From Planctomycetota bacterium (GTDB lineage Bacteria; Planctomycetota; Phycisphaerae; UBA1845), in NCBI GenBank assembly GCA_029558835.1, contig JAKQDH010000034.1, forward strand, positions 1-64,000: a stretch of 64,000 nucleotides of DNA, read 5' to 3'. A program made the position numbers and the translations under genes. Each line of letters opens with the position of its first letter. The first letter of the stretch is position 1. Positions 51,056 to 60,161 of the stretch are shown piece after piece. The notes under the pieces are model-generated. The model was not told the DNA's origin. It ran no database searches and was given only the letters and a program-made list of their open reading frames with translations.

Positions 51056-52810
51056 CTAGTCCTCAGACCCCGCGCCGGCCGCGTTGCCGACCGCGAGCGA
51101 TTCCGAACGCGTCACGCGCAGCACTTCCTCCAACGTCGATTCACCGCCCTCCACCAGGTCCAGGGCCTTCTCGCGCAGGCCGCGCCAGCCCATCTTCCCC
51201 AGGTACGCCCGGATCTCGGTCTCGTTGCCCTCGTTCTGCACGATGCGCTTCAGTTCCGCGTCCAGCAACATGACCTCGTAGATACCGATGCGGCCGCGGA
51301 ACCCGCTGTTGTTGCACTCGCGACAACCCTCGCCCTTCTGAAACAACTCGTTGGCACGGGCCTCCCAGCCCACGCTGCGCAGCAGGCTCGGCGGTGGGTA
51401 GTAGGACGCCCGGCAGGTCGGACAGATCTTGCGGGCCAGCCGCTGCGCGACGAAGCCCAGCACGGAGGCCGCAATGAGAAAGCGCTCAATCCCCATGTCC
51501 ACCAGCCGCATGACCCCGCCCGGGCAGTCGTTGGTGTGCAGCGTTGAGAGGACCAGGTGGCCGGTAAGGGCCGCCTGGACGGCCACGCGCGCCGTCTCGC
51601 TGTCGCGGATTTCGCCCACCATGATGACGTCGGGGTCCTGGCGCAGGATCGACCGCAGCGCGCGGACGAACGTCAACCCGACGCCCTCGTTGACCTGAAT
51701 CTGGTTGACCAGGGGGAGCTGATACTCGACGGGGTCCTCGATGGTGACGATGTTGGTCCCCTCGTTCCGCAGCAGGTCCAGCGCGGAATACAGCGTCGTG
51801 GTCTTACCGCTGCCCGTTGGCCCGGTAACCAGCATGAGCCCGTAGGGGCTGCGGATCATCACCTCGATGGCCGCCCGGTCGCGCCCGCGCACGCCGAGCT
51901 GTTCCAGCTCGAACGTCAGATTCGACTTGTCCAGGATGCGGATGACGATTTTCTCGCCGAGCACCGTGGGCATGCTGGAGACGCGCAGGTCGATCTCCCG
52001 GCCGTCGGCCACCAGGTGCACGCGCCCCTCCTGCGGCAGCCGCTTCTCCGCGATGTCCATGCGGCCGATGACCTTGATGCGCGAGACGATGGCGGCGTGC
52101 ATGCCCTTGGGCGGCTTGAGCATCTCGCGCAGCGTGCCGTCGATGCGGTAGCGGATGTGGGTCGCGTCGCGGTCCGGCTCGATGTGGATGTCGCTCGCCC
52201 CGCCACGCAGCGCGGTCAGTACCGCGAGGTTGACCAGGTTGACGATGGGACTGCCGTCCACCATCTTGTCGAGGTCGGTGATGGGCCCTTCGTCAACGGC
52301 TTCGTATTCGGTGATGCGGACGTCGCTCTCCTCGATCGAGGCGAGGAACGAGTCCACGTTCACCTCGTCGGCCAGGTATTTCCGCTGAAACTCCTCGAGG
52401 TTCTCCTCCAGCACCAGCACCGGGCGGATCGTGCACCCGGTCAGGTTGCGCAGCCGGTCGAGCGTCGGCAGCGACTGGGGCTCGACCATGGCCACCGTCA
52501 GCTCGTCCTGCACGCGGAAAAGCGGCAGGACCTTCAGTCGCTGGGCTTCCTCCTTGGGAAGCGTCCGGGCGACCTTGGGGTCGATCAAGCCGTGCCGCAG
52601 GACGCAGCCCTTAACGGCCAGGCGCGCGGAGAGGGCCTGCACCAGGGTGCTGGCGTTGATGGCGCCGATGCCCATCAGCGCCCGCCCCAGGCGCTCCCCC
52701 GAGGTGCGTTGGCGCGCGAGGGCTTCGGCGAGCTGGTCCGAGGTAATCAACTCGTCTCGGATCAGTTGCTCGCCCAGGCGGGCGGATTGTTCAATCGTCC
52801 ACTTGGCCAT
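51056..52810 (-). CDS. gspE: Type II secretion/type IV pilus assembly ATPase
   Basis: The protein has 584 residues. An N-terminal MshEN/GspE-N domain (about 1-150; LGEQLIRDELITSDQLAEAL and a KVARTLPKEEAQRLKVLPLF segment) is followed by the ATPase: Walker A GPTGSGKTTT (about 325-334), Asp box EDPVEYQLP, Walker B VIMVGEIRDSETA and His box LHTND. Near residue 464 the four-Cys zinc motif CPTC...CREC appears. MshEN domains can bind c-di-GMP, which suits the c-di-GMP genes upstream. It powers pseudopilus assembly. The ATG at 52810 gives the full MshEN domain. Confidence 0.95.
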   Translation of the reverse strand: MAKWTIEQSARLGEQLIRDELITSDQLAEALARQRTSGERLGRALMGIGAINASTLVQALSARLAVKGCVLRHGLIDPKVARTLPKEEAQRLKVLPLFRVQDELTVAMVEPQSLPTLDRLRNLTGCTIRPVLVLEENLEEFQRKYLADEVNVDSFLASIEESDVRITEYEAVDEGPITDLDKMVDGSPIVNLVNLAVLTALRGGASDIHIEPDRDATHIRYRIDGTLREMLKPPKGMHAAIVSRIKVIGRMDIAEKRLPQEGRVHLVADGREIDLRVSSMPTVLGEKIVIRILDKSNLTFELEQLGVRGRDRAAIEVMIRSPYGLMLVTGPTGSGKTTTLYSALDLLRNEGTNIVTIEDPVEYQLPLVNQIQVNEGVGLTFVRALRSILRQDPDVIMVGEIRDSETARVAVQAALTGHLVLSTLHTNDCPGGVMRLVDMGIERFLIAASVLGFVAQRLARKICPTCRASYYPPPSLLRSVGWEARANELFQKGEGCRECNNSGFRGRIGIYEVMLLDAELKRIVQNEGNETEIRAYLGKMGWRGLREKALDLVEGGESTLEEVLRVTRSESLAVGNAAGAGSED

Positions 52811-52824
52811 GGTCCGTGCGGTTC

Positions 52825-53160
52825 CTACAGGAAGCTGCGTACCGCGTCCTGCACGTCGTTGAAGAACCGGAAGCGCGGCGCCAGGTTCGTCAGCTCCAGG
52901 ATTTCCCGACAGGTCGGGCTCACCTGGGCCAGCTTCAACTTGGTTGCCCGGTCGGCCAGTTCCTCGGTCGCCTTTACCAGACCCTCCAGCGCGATACTGT
53001 CCATGTACGGCACGTCCTGCAACGACACGACCACGCGCGGGTTGGGCGCGCTGAGCACCTGGAACAGCGTCTGGGTGAACTGGGTTGCATCGTTGTCCAC
53101 CAGCGCGCCTACCGGGCTGAACACCTCCACCGTCCCGATCTGTTGCCGACCGACTTTCAT
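52825..53160 (-). CDS. STAS-domain protein (anti-sigma antagonist-like)
   Basis: The protein has 111 residues. The fold pattern and DVPYMDSIALEGLVKATEEL (about 48-67) match the STAS domain with its phosphorylatable Ser (YMDSIALEGL). Such proteins switch partners when phosphorylated. The ATG overlaps the stop of the GGDEF-like gene (ATGA), and gspE follows 14 bases later. No partner anti-sigma kinase is nearby, so it may dock on the signalling protein or the ATPase. Confidence 0.88.
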   Translation of the reverse strand: MKVGRQQIGTVEVFSPVGALVDNDATQFTQTLFQVLSAPNPRVVVSLQDVPYMDSIALEGLVKATEELADRATKLKLAQVSPTCREILELTNLAPRFRFFNDVQDAVRSFL

Positions 53161-54524
53161 GCGGATTTCCCCACGGGACGGGCCGCGCCGCCGCCGGGCA
53201 GCAGGTCGGAGCAGATGGTGGTGTCGTCCGTGCGTGCCTGGCGGGCCTGTTGCAGGGCCTCCAGCACCAGGCTCCGCATGTCCGGCTCATTCAGCCCGCT
53301 GCCCACCACGCCGCATCGCACCTGGATGGGCACCTGCCAGCGCGGATTGTCCTCACAGACCGCCCGCAACCGGAACATCAGTTGCCCGATGATCAGGGTC
53401 GCCAGTTCGGAATCCACGCGCCGTAGCAGGAGAATGAACCGCGAACCGTCGAAGCGGCCCAGGACGTCGTCGAGCCGCACCTTGCGACGCAGCAGCGCGC
53501 ACACCGCCTTCACCAGTTCGTCGGCCAGCTCCCAGCGCGCCGTGTCATGGAGCTGGCGCAGCCCCTCGACCGCAATCACCGCACAGGCCACGGGCTCGCC
53601 CTGGCGGTAGGACTCCCGCAGGGCACCCTCGGCCATCTGGAAGAAGGTGTCACGTGTCAGGACGCCGGAGATCGGATCATGCTGGGCGGCCGAGCGGCTT
53701 CCACAGACCTCTTGCAGCATCGTCCAGAACTGCTGGATGAGGCCTGCCGTGGCCGCCAGCAACGGGCCGTGCAGTTCAGGCGCCCAGGCCAGGTGCCCGG
53801 CAGCAACCACACCAATGCGGCGGGCCCCCTGCGCGATCGGGAAGCACCAGGCCACCGGATCCTTTGCCTCCGCTGCCAGCTTGTGGACCAACTCGCCCTG
53901 CGTCGGGTCCTGCGCCACGTACGCGCGCCCCGTGGTCACGACGTGGCCGATGATACCTCGCCGCGCCGACAGCCCCGTGCCTTCCGCCGGTACCTCGGCG
54001 TCCCGCAGCGGAATGATCTCATCGCTGTTCTCGACCAGGCGGAACGGCTTGACGTGCGTCGCCCGGCAGGTCTGATACAACGCGGCCCGAATGAACTCAT
54101 CGAACTTCGGCCAGGGGTCGCGATCGTGACGATGGTCCTCCAGCCATTCGTGGTATTGCTCCAGCAGCCGACCGAGGCTGCCCAGCGCGGTCTCATACGC
54201 GGTGCGGAGGGTGCTCTCCGGTGTCACGGCCGGAGCGTGGGACGACGCGGCCTGCCGCGCCGCCGCCTCTGCGGCCGCTCGAGTCTGCCCCATTTCGCCC
54301 GACCAGGCGCCCATGGCGATGACCGCGGCCATCCCGGCCGCCAGCGCCAGGAGACGCAACGTTGTCAGTGGTGGCAGGGGACCGGTGGGAAGGTGGATGA
54401 CCGCCAGCCAGAGCAGCGCGCCGAGCACGCCCAGCCCCAGGCCGCGCGTCTTGCCCAGCAGCCGACCGCCCACGCCTACCCCGAGCAGCACCGGGAACCA
54501 CGGTAACAGTAGAGCTATATCCAC
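53157..54524 (-). CDS. Membrane GAF protein with degenerate GGDEF domain
   Basis: The protein has 455 residues from a GTG (54524, agggggc upstream). About three membrane helices (LLLPWFPVLLGVGVGG and the following ones) precede a coiled coil and a GAF domain (about 160-290: GLSARRGIIGHVVTTGRAY, DPVAWCFPIAQGARRIGVVA). A C-terminal GGDEF-family domain carries RLDDVLGRFDGSRF, so GGDEF is replaced by DGSRF while the RxxD (R-L-D-D) inhibitory site at the usual spacing is intact. It probably binds c-di-GMP instead of making it. It is coupled to the STAS gene. Confidence 0.83.
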   Translation of the reverse strand: MDIALLLPWFPVLLGVGVGGRLLGKTRGLGLGVLGALLWLAVIHLPTGPLPPLTTLRLLALAAGMAAVIAMGAWSGEMGQTRAAAEAAARQAASSHAPAVTPESTLRTAYETALGSLGRLLEQYHEWLEDHRHDRDPWPKFDEFIRAALYQTCRATHVKPFRLVENSDEIIPLRDAEVPAEGTGLSARRGIIGHVVTTGRAYVAQDPTQGELVHKLAAEAKDPVAWCFPIAQGARRIGVVAAGHLAWAPELHGPLLAATAGLIQQFWTMLQEVCGSRSAAQHDPISGVLTRDTFFQMAEGALRESYRQGEPVACAVIAVEGLRQLHDTARWELADELVKAVCALLRRKVRLDDVLGRFDGSRFILLLRRVDSELATLIIGQLMFRLRAVCEDNPRWQVPIQVRCGVVGSGLNEPDMRSLVLEALQQARQARTDDTTICSDLLPGGGAARPVGKSA

Positions 54525-54525
54525 G

Positions 54526-55845
54526 TTATGCCCCCTGGTACTCGCAGCGATGTTCCTCTTCCTCTTCCTCTTCCCAGTTGTGCCGCAGGCGTTCCGCCCG
54601 CTCCAGCATCGCCCTCCAGGCACCCTCGTCGTGCTCGAGACGCTCGCGGATCAAGGCCGCGAACACCCCTTGCAGGTGCGGATCCACGGTCGTCCCCGCC
54701 TCCTCCGCGAGGATATCCAGCGCCTTGCGCCAGTCATAGGCGCCGCGGTAGGAACGCGTCGACGTCAGGGCATCGAAGATGTCCGCAATCTGGATGAGCC
54801 GGGCCTGCAACGGAATCTCGTCGCCCTTCAGCCCCAACGGGTAGCCGCCGCCGTCGTAGTGTTCGTGATGGTGCAGCACGCCGTCCAGCGCCCCGGCGAG
54901 CTGCGGCACCGCCTGCACGACCTTGAAGCTGCGCGTCGGGTGCTCCCGCATGTGCGCCAGCTCCTCGGGCGTGAGCTTGCCCTTCTTCTTCAACACGTCG
55001 TCACGGATCCCGATCTTGCCGATGTCGTGCAGCAGCGCACTCCACTCCAGCGTCTGCAGCTCGTTCTGGTTGAGCCCCACCCGCGCCCCCAGCAGGCGGG
55101 CGTAGTAGCCCACCCGCACCGAGTGCCCGGACGTGTACTCATCCTTCTGATCCACCGTGGTCACCAGCGTGCGCACCATGGCGATCGACGTCTCGCGCAG
55201 CTCATGGACCAGCCGATGATTGCGGATCAGGTCGCCGCAGAAGGCGATCAACGTCTCCAGCAGGTTCATGTCGCAGGCGCGGAACTCCGCCGTCCCCTGC
55301 GGCCGCGACAGCACGGCCGCGCAGACCAGCGTGTTGCCCGCACGCACCGGTGCCACCATGACCTCGACCACCTGCGGGCCGGCCGCTCCCGTTGGCGGGG
55401 TCTCCACCCGCACGGCTCCCTGCGCGCATACCTGCTCGATAAGCTCGGCCAGCCAAGGAGTTATCTGCAAGTCCTCGGCGCGGTCCACCCAGACGCGTTC
55501 GCCCGGGCGCTGCCGCACCATGGACACCCGCCGCCCGGCGAAGCTGCGCCGGAGCCGCTCGCGGAACAGTTCGATCACCTGGGCCTCGTTGTGGACTTCC
55601 GGCAGCCGGCGGGTGACCTCGAAGACTGCCCCCAACTGCTCGTAGACGCTGAGGAGTTCCTCCGCCATGCCTTCGTGCTCGGCCACGAAACGCTCGACGC
55701 GCCCGGCCAGGTGCGCGAGCCGAGCGGCAGCCTCCTGCCCGCCGGGAAGCTGCGCGACCTCCAGACCGATGGCCTCCAACTCGCGCATCGGCGCGGCGGG
55801 CTCGGCGGGCGGGCTGTTGGGCTTGGTTGCCGTAGTGCTGGGCAC
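54526..55845 (-). CDS. HD-GYP domain phosphodiesterase
   Basis: The protein has 439 residues. A GAF-like sensor region (about 65-205) is followed by an HD-GYP domain: SGHSVRVGYYARLLG, LLHDIGKIGIRDDVL and HHEHYDGGGYPLGLKGDEIP. The HD and GYP residues are all present, so it should cleave c-di-GMP. It ends in a Glu-rich run. The GTG start at 55845 has ggaag gag seven bases upstream. It is followed by the GGDEF-like gene with 1 base between stop and start. Confidence 0.92.
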   Translation of the reverse strand: MPSTTATKPNSPPAEPAAPMRELEAIGLEVAQLPGGQEAAARLAHLAGRVERFVAEHEGMAEELLSVYEQLGAVFEVTRRLPEVHNEAQVIELFRERLRRSFAGRRVSMVRQRPGERVWVDRAEDLQITPWLAELIEQVCAQGAVRVETPPTGAAGPQVVEVMVAPVRAGNTLVCAAVLSRPQGTAEFRACDMNLLETLIAFCGDLIRNHRLVHELRETSIAMVRTLVTTVDQKDEYTSGHSVRVGYYARLLGARVGLNQNELQTLEWSALLHDIGKIGIRDDVLKKKGKLTPEELAHMREHPTRSFKVVQAVPQLAGALDGVLHHHEHYDGGGYPLGLKGDEIPLQARLIQIADIFDALTSTRSYRGAYDWRKALDILAEEAGTTVDPHLQGVFAALIRERLEHDEGAWRAMLERAERLRHNWEEEEEEEHRCEYQGA

Positions 55846-55901
55846 CGCGGTCTCCTTCCTGTCAAGGCGAAGGGTAGTGGCACCCCACGCCGGATGGGCG
55901 G

Positions 55902-56276
55902 CTACGAGGCGGCGGCGGCCTGGAGCAGCCGGTCAATCTCTTCCACAATCTGCGACGGTACAAACGGCTTCGGAAACAGTTGGATGCCGTAGCTGCGTAT
56001 CTGTTTGCTGAGCTGCATCTGGTCACACCGCGCGGAGAGCATGAGCACCGGCACCTTCAGACCCCGGTCCTCCCGAATGGCCTTGACCAGTGCCAGACCG
56101 TCCATCCCCGGCATGTTGACGTCCGAGATCACCAGTTCCACCGGCTCTTCGTCGAGACGTTGCAACGCCTCGACGCCGTTGCGCGCCTCGACGATGCGGT
56201 GCCCGTGCCGGTGCAGCCATAATGACAACACGCGCACGATATGGAGTTCGTCCTCAGCGATCAGTATGACAGCCAC
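55902..56276 (-). CDS. CheY-like response regulator
   Basis: The protein has 124 residues, a single receiver domain: VILIAEDELHIVRVL (acidic pocket), phospho-acceptor Asp52 in ISDVNMPGMDGL and Lys in LFPKPF. There is no output domain, so it acts by protein contact. It starts at a GTG two bases after the stop of the histidine kinase gene, so the pair is one two-component system. Confidence 0.93.
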   Translation of the reverse strand: MAVILIAEDELHIVRVLSLWLHRHGHRIVEARNGVEALQRLDEEPVELVISDVNMPGMDGLALVKAIREDRGLKVPVLMLSARCDQMQLSKQIRSYGIQLFPKPFVPSQIVEEIDRLLQAAAAS

Positions 56277-56278
56277 GG

Positions 56279-58369
56279 TTATGCTCCTGCCACGCTGCTG
56301 AGCGACGACGCCCGGCTGCGCTCATGCGGCAAACGCACGATGAACGTGCTGCCCTCGCCCGGCTTACTCATCAGGGAGATGTCCCCTCCGTGCCGACGCA
56401 CGATCTCCCGTGCCGTATACAGCCCGATACCGGTGCCGGCCTCCGCCAGGACGGCCGGGTCGTTGCCACGCTGGAACTTCTCGAATACCCGCTCCTGGTC
56501 CGCCGGGGCAATGCCGATGCCGGTGTCCTTGAAGGTGAGCACCAGCTCGTTGTGGTTGAGCTGACAGCCCACGACGACGGACCCCCCGGCCGGCGTGTAC
56601 TTCAAGGCATTGCCCAGCAGGTTGTTGACCACCACCGCCAGCTTGTCCCGGTCACCCTGGACCGCTTCGAGCTTGGCGGGCAGCACGAGCTGCAGGTCGA
56701 TGTTCTTCTCGTCGGCCAGCCCGCGCACGTCACGCACCCCGTCGGTCAGCAGCGCCTTGAGGTCCACCTTGTCCTCAACGAGCTCGATCGTGCCGACCTC
56801 CATCTGCGACACGCTGAGGATGTCCTCGATCAGCCGCGACAGCCGGCGGGTCTCCTTGGTGATGACGTTGTAGCACTCGGTCACCACCTTCGGATCATCG
56901 AACATGCCGCTGGAGAGCGTCTCCGCGTACGCCCGGATGTTGGTGAGCGGCGTGCGCAGCTCGTGGGTGACCTGGGCGACGAACTCCTCGCGCGCCCGGT
57001 CGGCCCGAAGCTGCTGGCTGACGTCGCGCACCAGCACCACGCACTCGCCCTCGTGCCGCGCATCGGTCAGGGGTACGATCGACACCCGGTAGCTGCTGTT
57101 CAGTTCCGATACCTCGAGCAACTGGTTGACGGCGTCCGCGACTCCCTCGGCCGGCAGGTTCTGGCGGATCATGGCCACCAGCCGTTGCCGCAGCAGACCC
57201 GCCCGGGCGCTGCCGCCCTCGGGTTCGCCGGCCGTCTCCAGCTCGACGAGCGTAATGCCCTTCACCTTGTCCGTGTCACACCCCAGCAGGCGACCTGCCG
57301 GCGTGTTGAGATACTGAATGGCGCCTTCGTTGTTCAGATAGATGATGCCGTCGGGAAGGGCATTGAGGGCCTCGTTCATGCCCTGCCCGGCCGTCCGCTC
57401 CAACACCCGCGAAAGCTCGCCATTCGCGCGGGTACGCTCTACTTCAGTCTGCAAGCTGGCGGTCAGTTCCACGAGTTGGTTCCAGGCCCGGGTGGCCGCG
57501 TCCTTCGCGTCGGTGATGCACAGCGCCCGCAGGTCTTCCTCGATCCCCAGGCTGCGCTGTTGCAGCCGACCCGCGATCCGCACCACGCCGCGCAACTGCC
57601 CCCTCAACGCCCGGTACACCGCGAAGAGCGCTCCACACGCCACCAGGCCCAGCGCCAATCCCCCGGAGTAATCCGCCAGCGACAGACCGTGCGTGGGCTC
57701 GAGCGGGACGATGGCTTCCAGGTACACGCCGCTCGCCTCGGCGTCCGCCCCGGCTTCCAGCGGTGCAGTCGGTGCCGCCGCAGGCCGCTCTTCCGCCTTG
57801 CCTCCGCTCTTCACCGCGGTCGTCACCGCGGGCGTGCGCGTCGCGCGGACCACGGGGATGCGGTACAGCCCGAGGGACTCAGGGTGTCCGGGCAGCGCCG
57901 TCTCCGTCACCTGCAGCGCGGTCGGGGGCCACGGGCCGGTGGCTTCGTTGGGAAGCGTCGAGCCGATCTCCAGCGTATCCGTCGCGGCCAGCACGCGTCG
58001 GCGCCCGTCCAGCACCCGTAGTTCGAGCGTGCCGATCTGCGCGGCGAACTCGCGTAACGCACGTTGGTAACGGGCCCCGGGCTCCGTGATGCCCGGCGTT
58101 CGCCGGGCATCGCCTGAACCGGTCGCGGCCTCGGCCTCACCTGGCACGGCCAACGCGTCGCTTGCTTCGCGGGACGCGGCGGCGAGCCGGCTCGCCAGCA
58201 GCTCGACCGCGTAGGCCGTCTGGGCGCGGTACTGCTGCGCCGCGCGCAGCCGTGCGTCATGCACGCCGAGGTACCCCACTGCTCCCAGACTGATCAGGTA
58301 GATGAGGACTACCGACAGCCCGAACCAGCGCGGCACTTCCTCCGCGGTCCAGAAACGCTTGAAACTCAT
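56279..58369 (-). CDS. Membrane sensor histidine kinase with PAS domain
   Basis: The protein has 696 residues. Helix 1 (WFGLSVVLIYLISLGAVGYL) and helix 2 (YSGGLALGLVACGALFAVY, about 235-253) flank a 190-residue extracytoplasmic sensor. A coiled coil and a PAS domain (about 325-420; LNALPDGIIYLNNEG) come next. The H-box FVAQVTHELRTPLTNIRAY, N-box VVNNLLGNALKYTPAGG and G-boxes DTGIGIAP and GTGIGLY follow. I used the ATG at 58369; a GTG 15 bases upstream is an alternative. First gene of the pseudopilus operon. Confidence 0.93.
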   Translation of the reverse strand: MSFKRFWTAEEVPRWFGLSVVLIYLISLGAVGYLGVHDARLRAAQQYRAQTAYAVELLASRLAAASREASDALAVPGEAEAATGSGDARRTPGITEPGARYQRALREFAAQIGTLELRVLDGRRRVLAATDTLEIGSTLPNEATGPWPPTALQVTETALPGHPESLGLYRIPVVRATRTPAVTTAVKSGGKAEERPAAAPTAPLEAGADAEASGVYLEAIVPLEPTHGLSLADYSGGLALGLVACGALFAVYRALRGQLRGVVRIAGRLQQRSLGIEEDLRALCITDAKDAATRAWNQLVELTASLQTEVERTRANGELSRVLERTAGQGMNEALNALPDGIIYLNNEGAIQYLNTPAGRLLGCDTDKVKGITLVELETAGEPEGGSARAGLLRQRLVAMIRQNLPAEGVADAVNQLLEVSELNSSYRVSIVPLTDARHEGECVVLVRDVSQQLRADRAREEFVAQVTHELRTPLTNIRAYAETLSSGMFDDPKVVTECYNVITKETRRLSRLIEDILSVSQMEVGTIELVEDKVDLKALLTDGVRDVRGLADEKNIDLQLVLPAKLEAVQGDRDKLAVVVNNLLGNALKYTPAGGSVVVGCQLNHNELVLTFKDTGIGIAPADQERVFEKFQRGNDPAVLAEAGTGIGLYTAREIVRRHGGDISLMSKPGEGSTFIVRLPHERSRASSLSSVAGA

Positions 58370-58721
58370 CCACGCTGCATGCACGCTGCGCTGGCTCCGC
58401 TGGTCTGTGGACAGAGTACCCCCTCCTCGTACTTATCGAGCTTCATTTCGCAAGCCTTAACTTGCGAGCAGACGCCCGGAGTGCTTGTCGGCATTCTCCG
58501 CGCCCACAATCGTGAACACCGTTGTCGGCGCCGAAGGCGGCTTCACCCCAGGAATGCCGGTCCGGGAACATCGGCCCACTTGACCGCCGCGTAGCCTTCG
58601 CGTATGCCTGCCGCGTTGCGGTCCGCCGCGCGACAGGCCCGCGCTTCAGTCCGATAGGTAGCGCCTCCGACGCGCTCGCGGGGCTCCGGCGGAGTCCGTG
58701 ACCTTCAGTGGAGTAACCTGG
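58370..58721. other. Divergent promoter region of the pseudopilus operon
   Basis: It contains the perfect inverted repeat at 58448-58467 and nothing else I can name. It should hold the promoters of the histidine kinase operon and of the aminotransferase gene. Confidence 0.45.
58448..58467. promoter_or_regulatory. Candidate operator: perfect inverted repeat
   Basis: TCGCAAG (58448-58454), six bases, CTTGCGA (58461-58467). The half sites and spacing suit a dimeric regulator. It lies about 80 bases upstream of the kinase start, so it could control the operon. No regulator is identified. Confidence 0.35.
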
Positions 58722-60161
58722 ATGTCTTCAGCCTTGCCGCGCGCCGGTGCCCCCGGACAGCCAACGCTTCCGCCCTGTACGCATCAGCCCCAGCACTACG
58801 CGGGACCTGACTACCCTGAAGTGCTCGAGCTGCGCCGACAGTACGTCGCGCCGTTCGTCTTCACGTATTACCAGCAGCCGCTGCTCATCGTCGAAGGGTA
58901 CTTGCAGTATCTTTGGGACCATACGGGCAAGCGTTATCTGGACGCCGCCGCCGGCATCGCCACGATCTCCGTCGGCCACTGCCACCCCCGCGTGGTCGAG
59001 GCCGCCCGGCAACAGGTCGGCACCCTCGCCCACACGACCACCATCTACCTGCACCCGAACATCGCCCGCTACGCGGCCGCCCTCGCGCAACACTTCCCCC
59101 AGGAGAGCAAACTGGGCTCGCTGTACTTCACCAACTCCGGGTCCGAGGCGAACGAGGTGGCGACCATGCTCGCCCGGCTGCACACCGGCTCATTCGACGT
59201 AATCGCGCTGCGCAACGGCTATCACGGCGGCTCCGCTGCCACCATGGGCCTGACGGCCATGAGCAACTGGAAGTACCCGCTGCCGCATGCCCTGGGCGTG
59301 CACTATGCGTGCCCCGGCTACTGCTACCGCTGCCCGGCCGGGCTCGAGTATCCCGCCTGTGGCCTGCGCTGCGCGCACGACATCGAGCCGCTGGTTGCCT
59401 ATGAGACCTGCGGCAAGGTGGCCGCGTTCATCGCCGAGGCGATCCAGGGTGTCGGCGGCGTCATCGAGCCGCCGCCGGGATACTTCCGGACGGTTTACGA
59501 GATCGTACGTGCCCACGGCGGCCTGTGCATCGCCGACGAAGTGCAGAGCGGCTTCGCCCGCACGGGCGAAACGTTCTGGGCGTTCGAGCACCACGGCGTA
59601 ACGCCTGACGTGGTTACCTTGGCCAAGGGCATCGCCAACGGCGCCCCGCTGGGTGCGGTTGTCACGCGGCCTGACGTCGCCCAGGCCATGATGCAACGCC
59701 TGCACTTCAACACCTTCGGCGGCAACCCGGTCTCCGCCATCCAGGGCCTGACCACGCTCCAGGTGATTGATGAGGAGCAGTTACAACGCAACGCGCGCGA
59801 AGTCGGCGGCTATCTGAGGGAACGTTTGCTCGATCTGCAACGCCGCCACCCGCTGATCGGCGACGTGCGTGGCCGGGGATTGCTGCAGGCCATCGAGCTG
59901 GTCCGCGACCGCTCCACGAAGGAGCCCGCCCGCGTGGAAACCGCGCGCATCCACGAGACCATTAAGGACCGCGGCCTGCTCTGCGGCAAGGCCGGCGTCT
60001 ACGGCAACGTCCTGCGCTTCACGCCGCCGCTGTGCATCACGAAGCCGGACATCGACTTCCTGGCGCAAACGCTCGACGAGGCGCTGGGAATGGCGAAGGG
60101 CGAATCGCGGGTGACTTCAGAATGCAGAAGGCAGAATTCAGAAAGGGACACGCACCGCTGA
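58722..60161 (+). CDS. Class-III aminotransferase (AGXT2-like)
   Basis: The protein has 479 residues of the PLP class-III family, close to alanine-glyoxylate aminotransferase 2. Motifs: YLDAAAGIATISVGHCHPRV, TNSGSEANEVA, the Asp/Glu of IADEVQSGFARTGETFW (about 277-293) and the PLP Lys in VTLAKGIANGAPLG (about 304-317). PLP forms a Schiff base with that Lys. Extra Cys-rich stretch CPGYCYRCPAGLEYPACGLRC (21; CPGYCYRC and CGLRC) could bind metal. The ATG at 58722 has ggag upstream. The last 18 residues come from a dispersed inverted repeat that crosses the stop. Confidence 0.92.
   Translation: MSSALPRAGAPGQPTLPPCTHQPQHYAGPDYPEVLELRRQYVAPFVFTYYQQPLLIVEGYLQYLWDHTGKRYLDAAAGIATISVGHCHPRVVEAARQQVGTLAHTTTIYLHPNIARYAAALAQHFPQESKLGSLYFTNSGSEANEVATMLARLHTGSFDVIALRNGYHGGSAATMGLTAMSNWKYPLPHALGVHYACPGYCYRCPAGLEYPACGLRCAHDIEPLVAYETCGKVAAFIAEAIQGVGGVIEPPPGYFRTVYEIVRAHGGLCIADEVQSGFARTGETFWAFEHHGVTPDVVTLAKGIANGAPLGAVVTRPDVAQAMMQRLHFNTFGGNPVSAIQGLTTLQVIDEEQLQRNAREVGGYLRERLLDLQRRHPLIGDVRGRGLLQAIELVRDRSTKEPARVETARIHETIKDRGLLCGKAGVYGNVLRFTPPLCITKPDIDFLAQTLDEALGMAKGESRVTSECRRQNSERDTHR

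Noticed and set aside
40813-58369. A secretin (GspD/PilQ) or prepilin peptidase gene inside the cluster
   Set aside because: All genes in the interval are assigned and none has the secretin or peptidase motifs.
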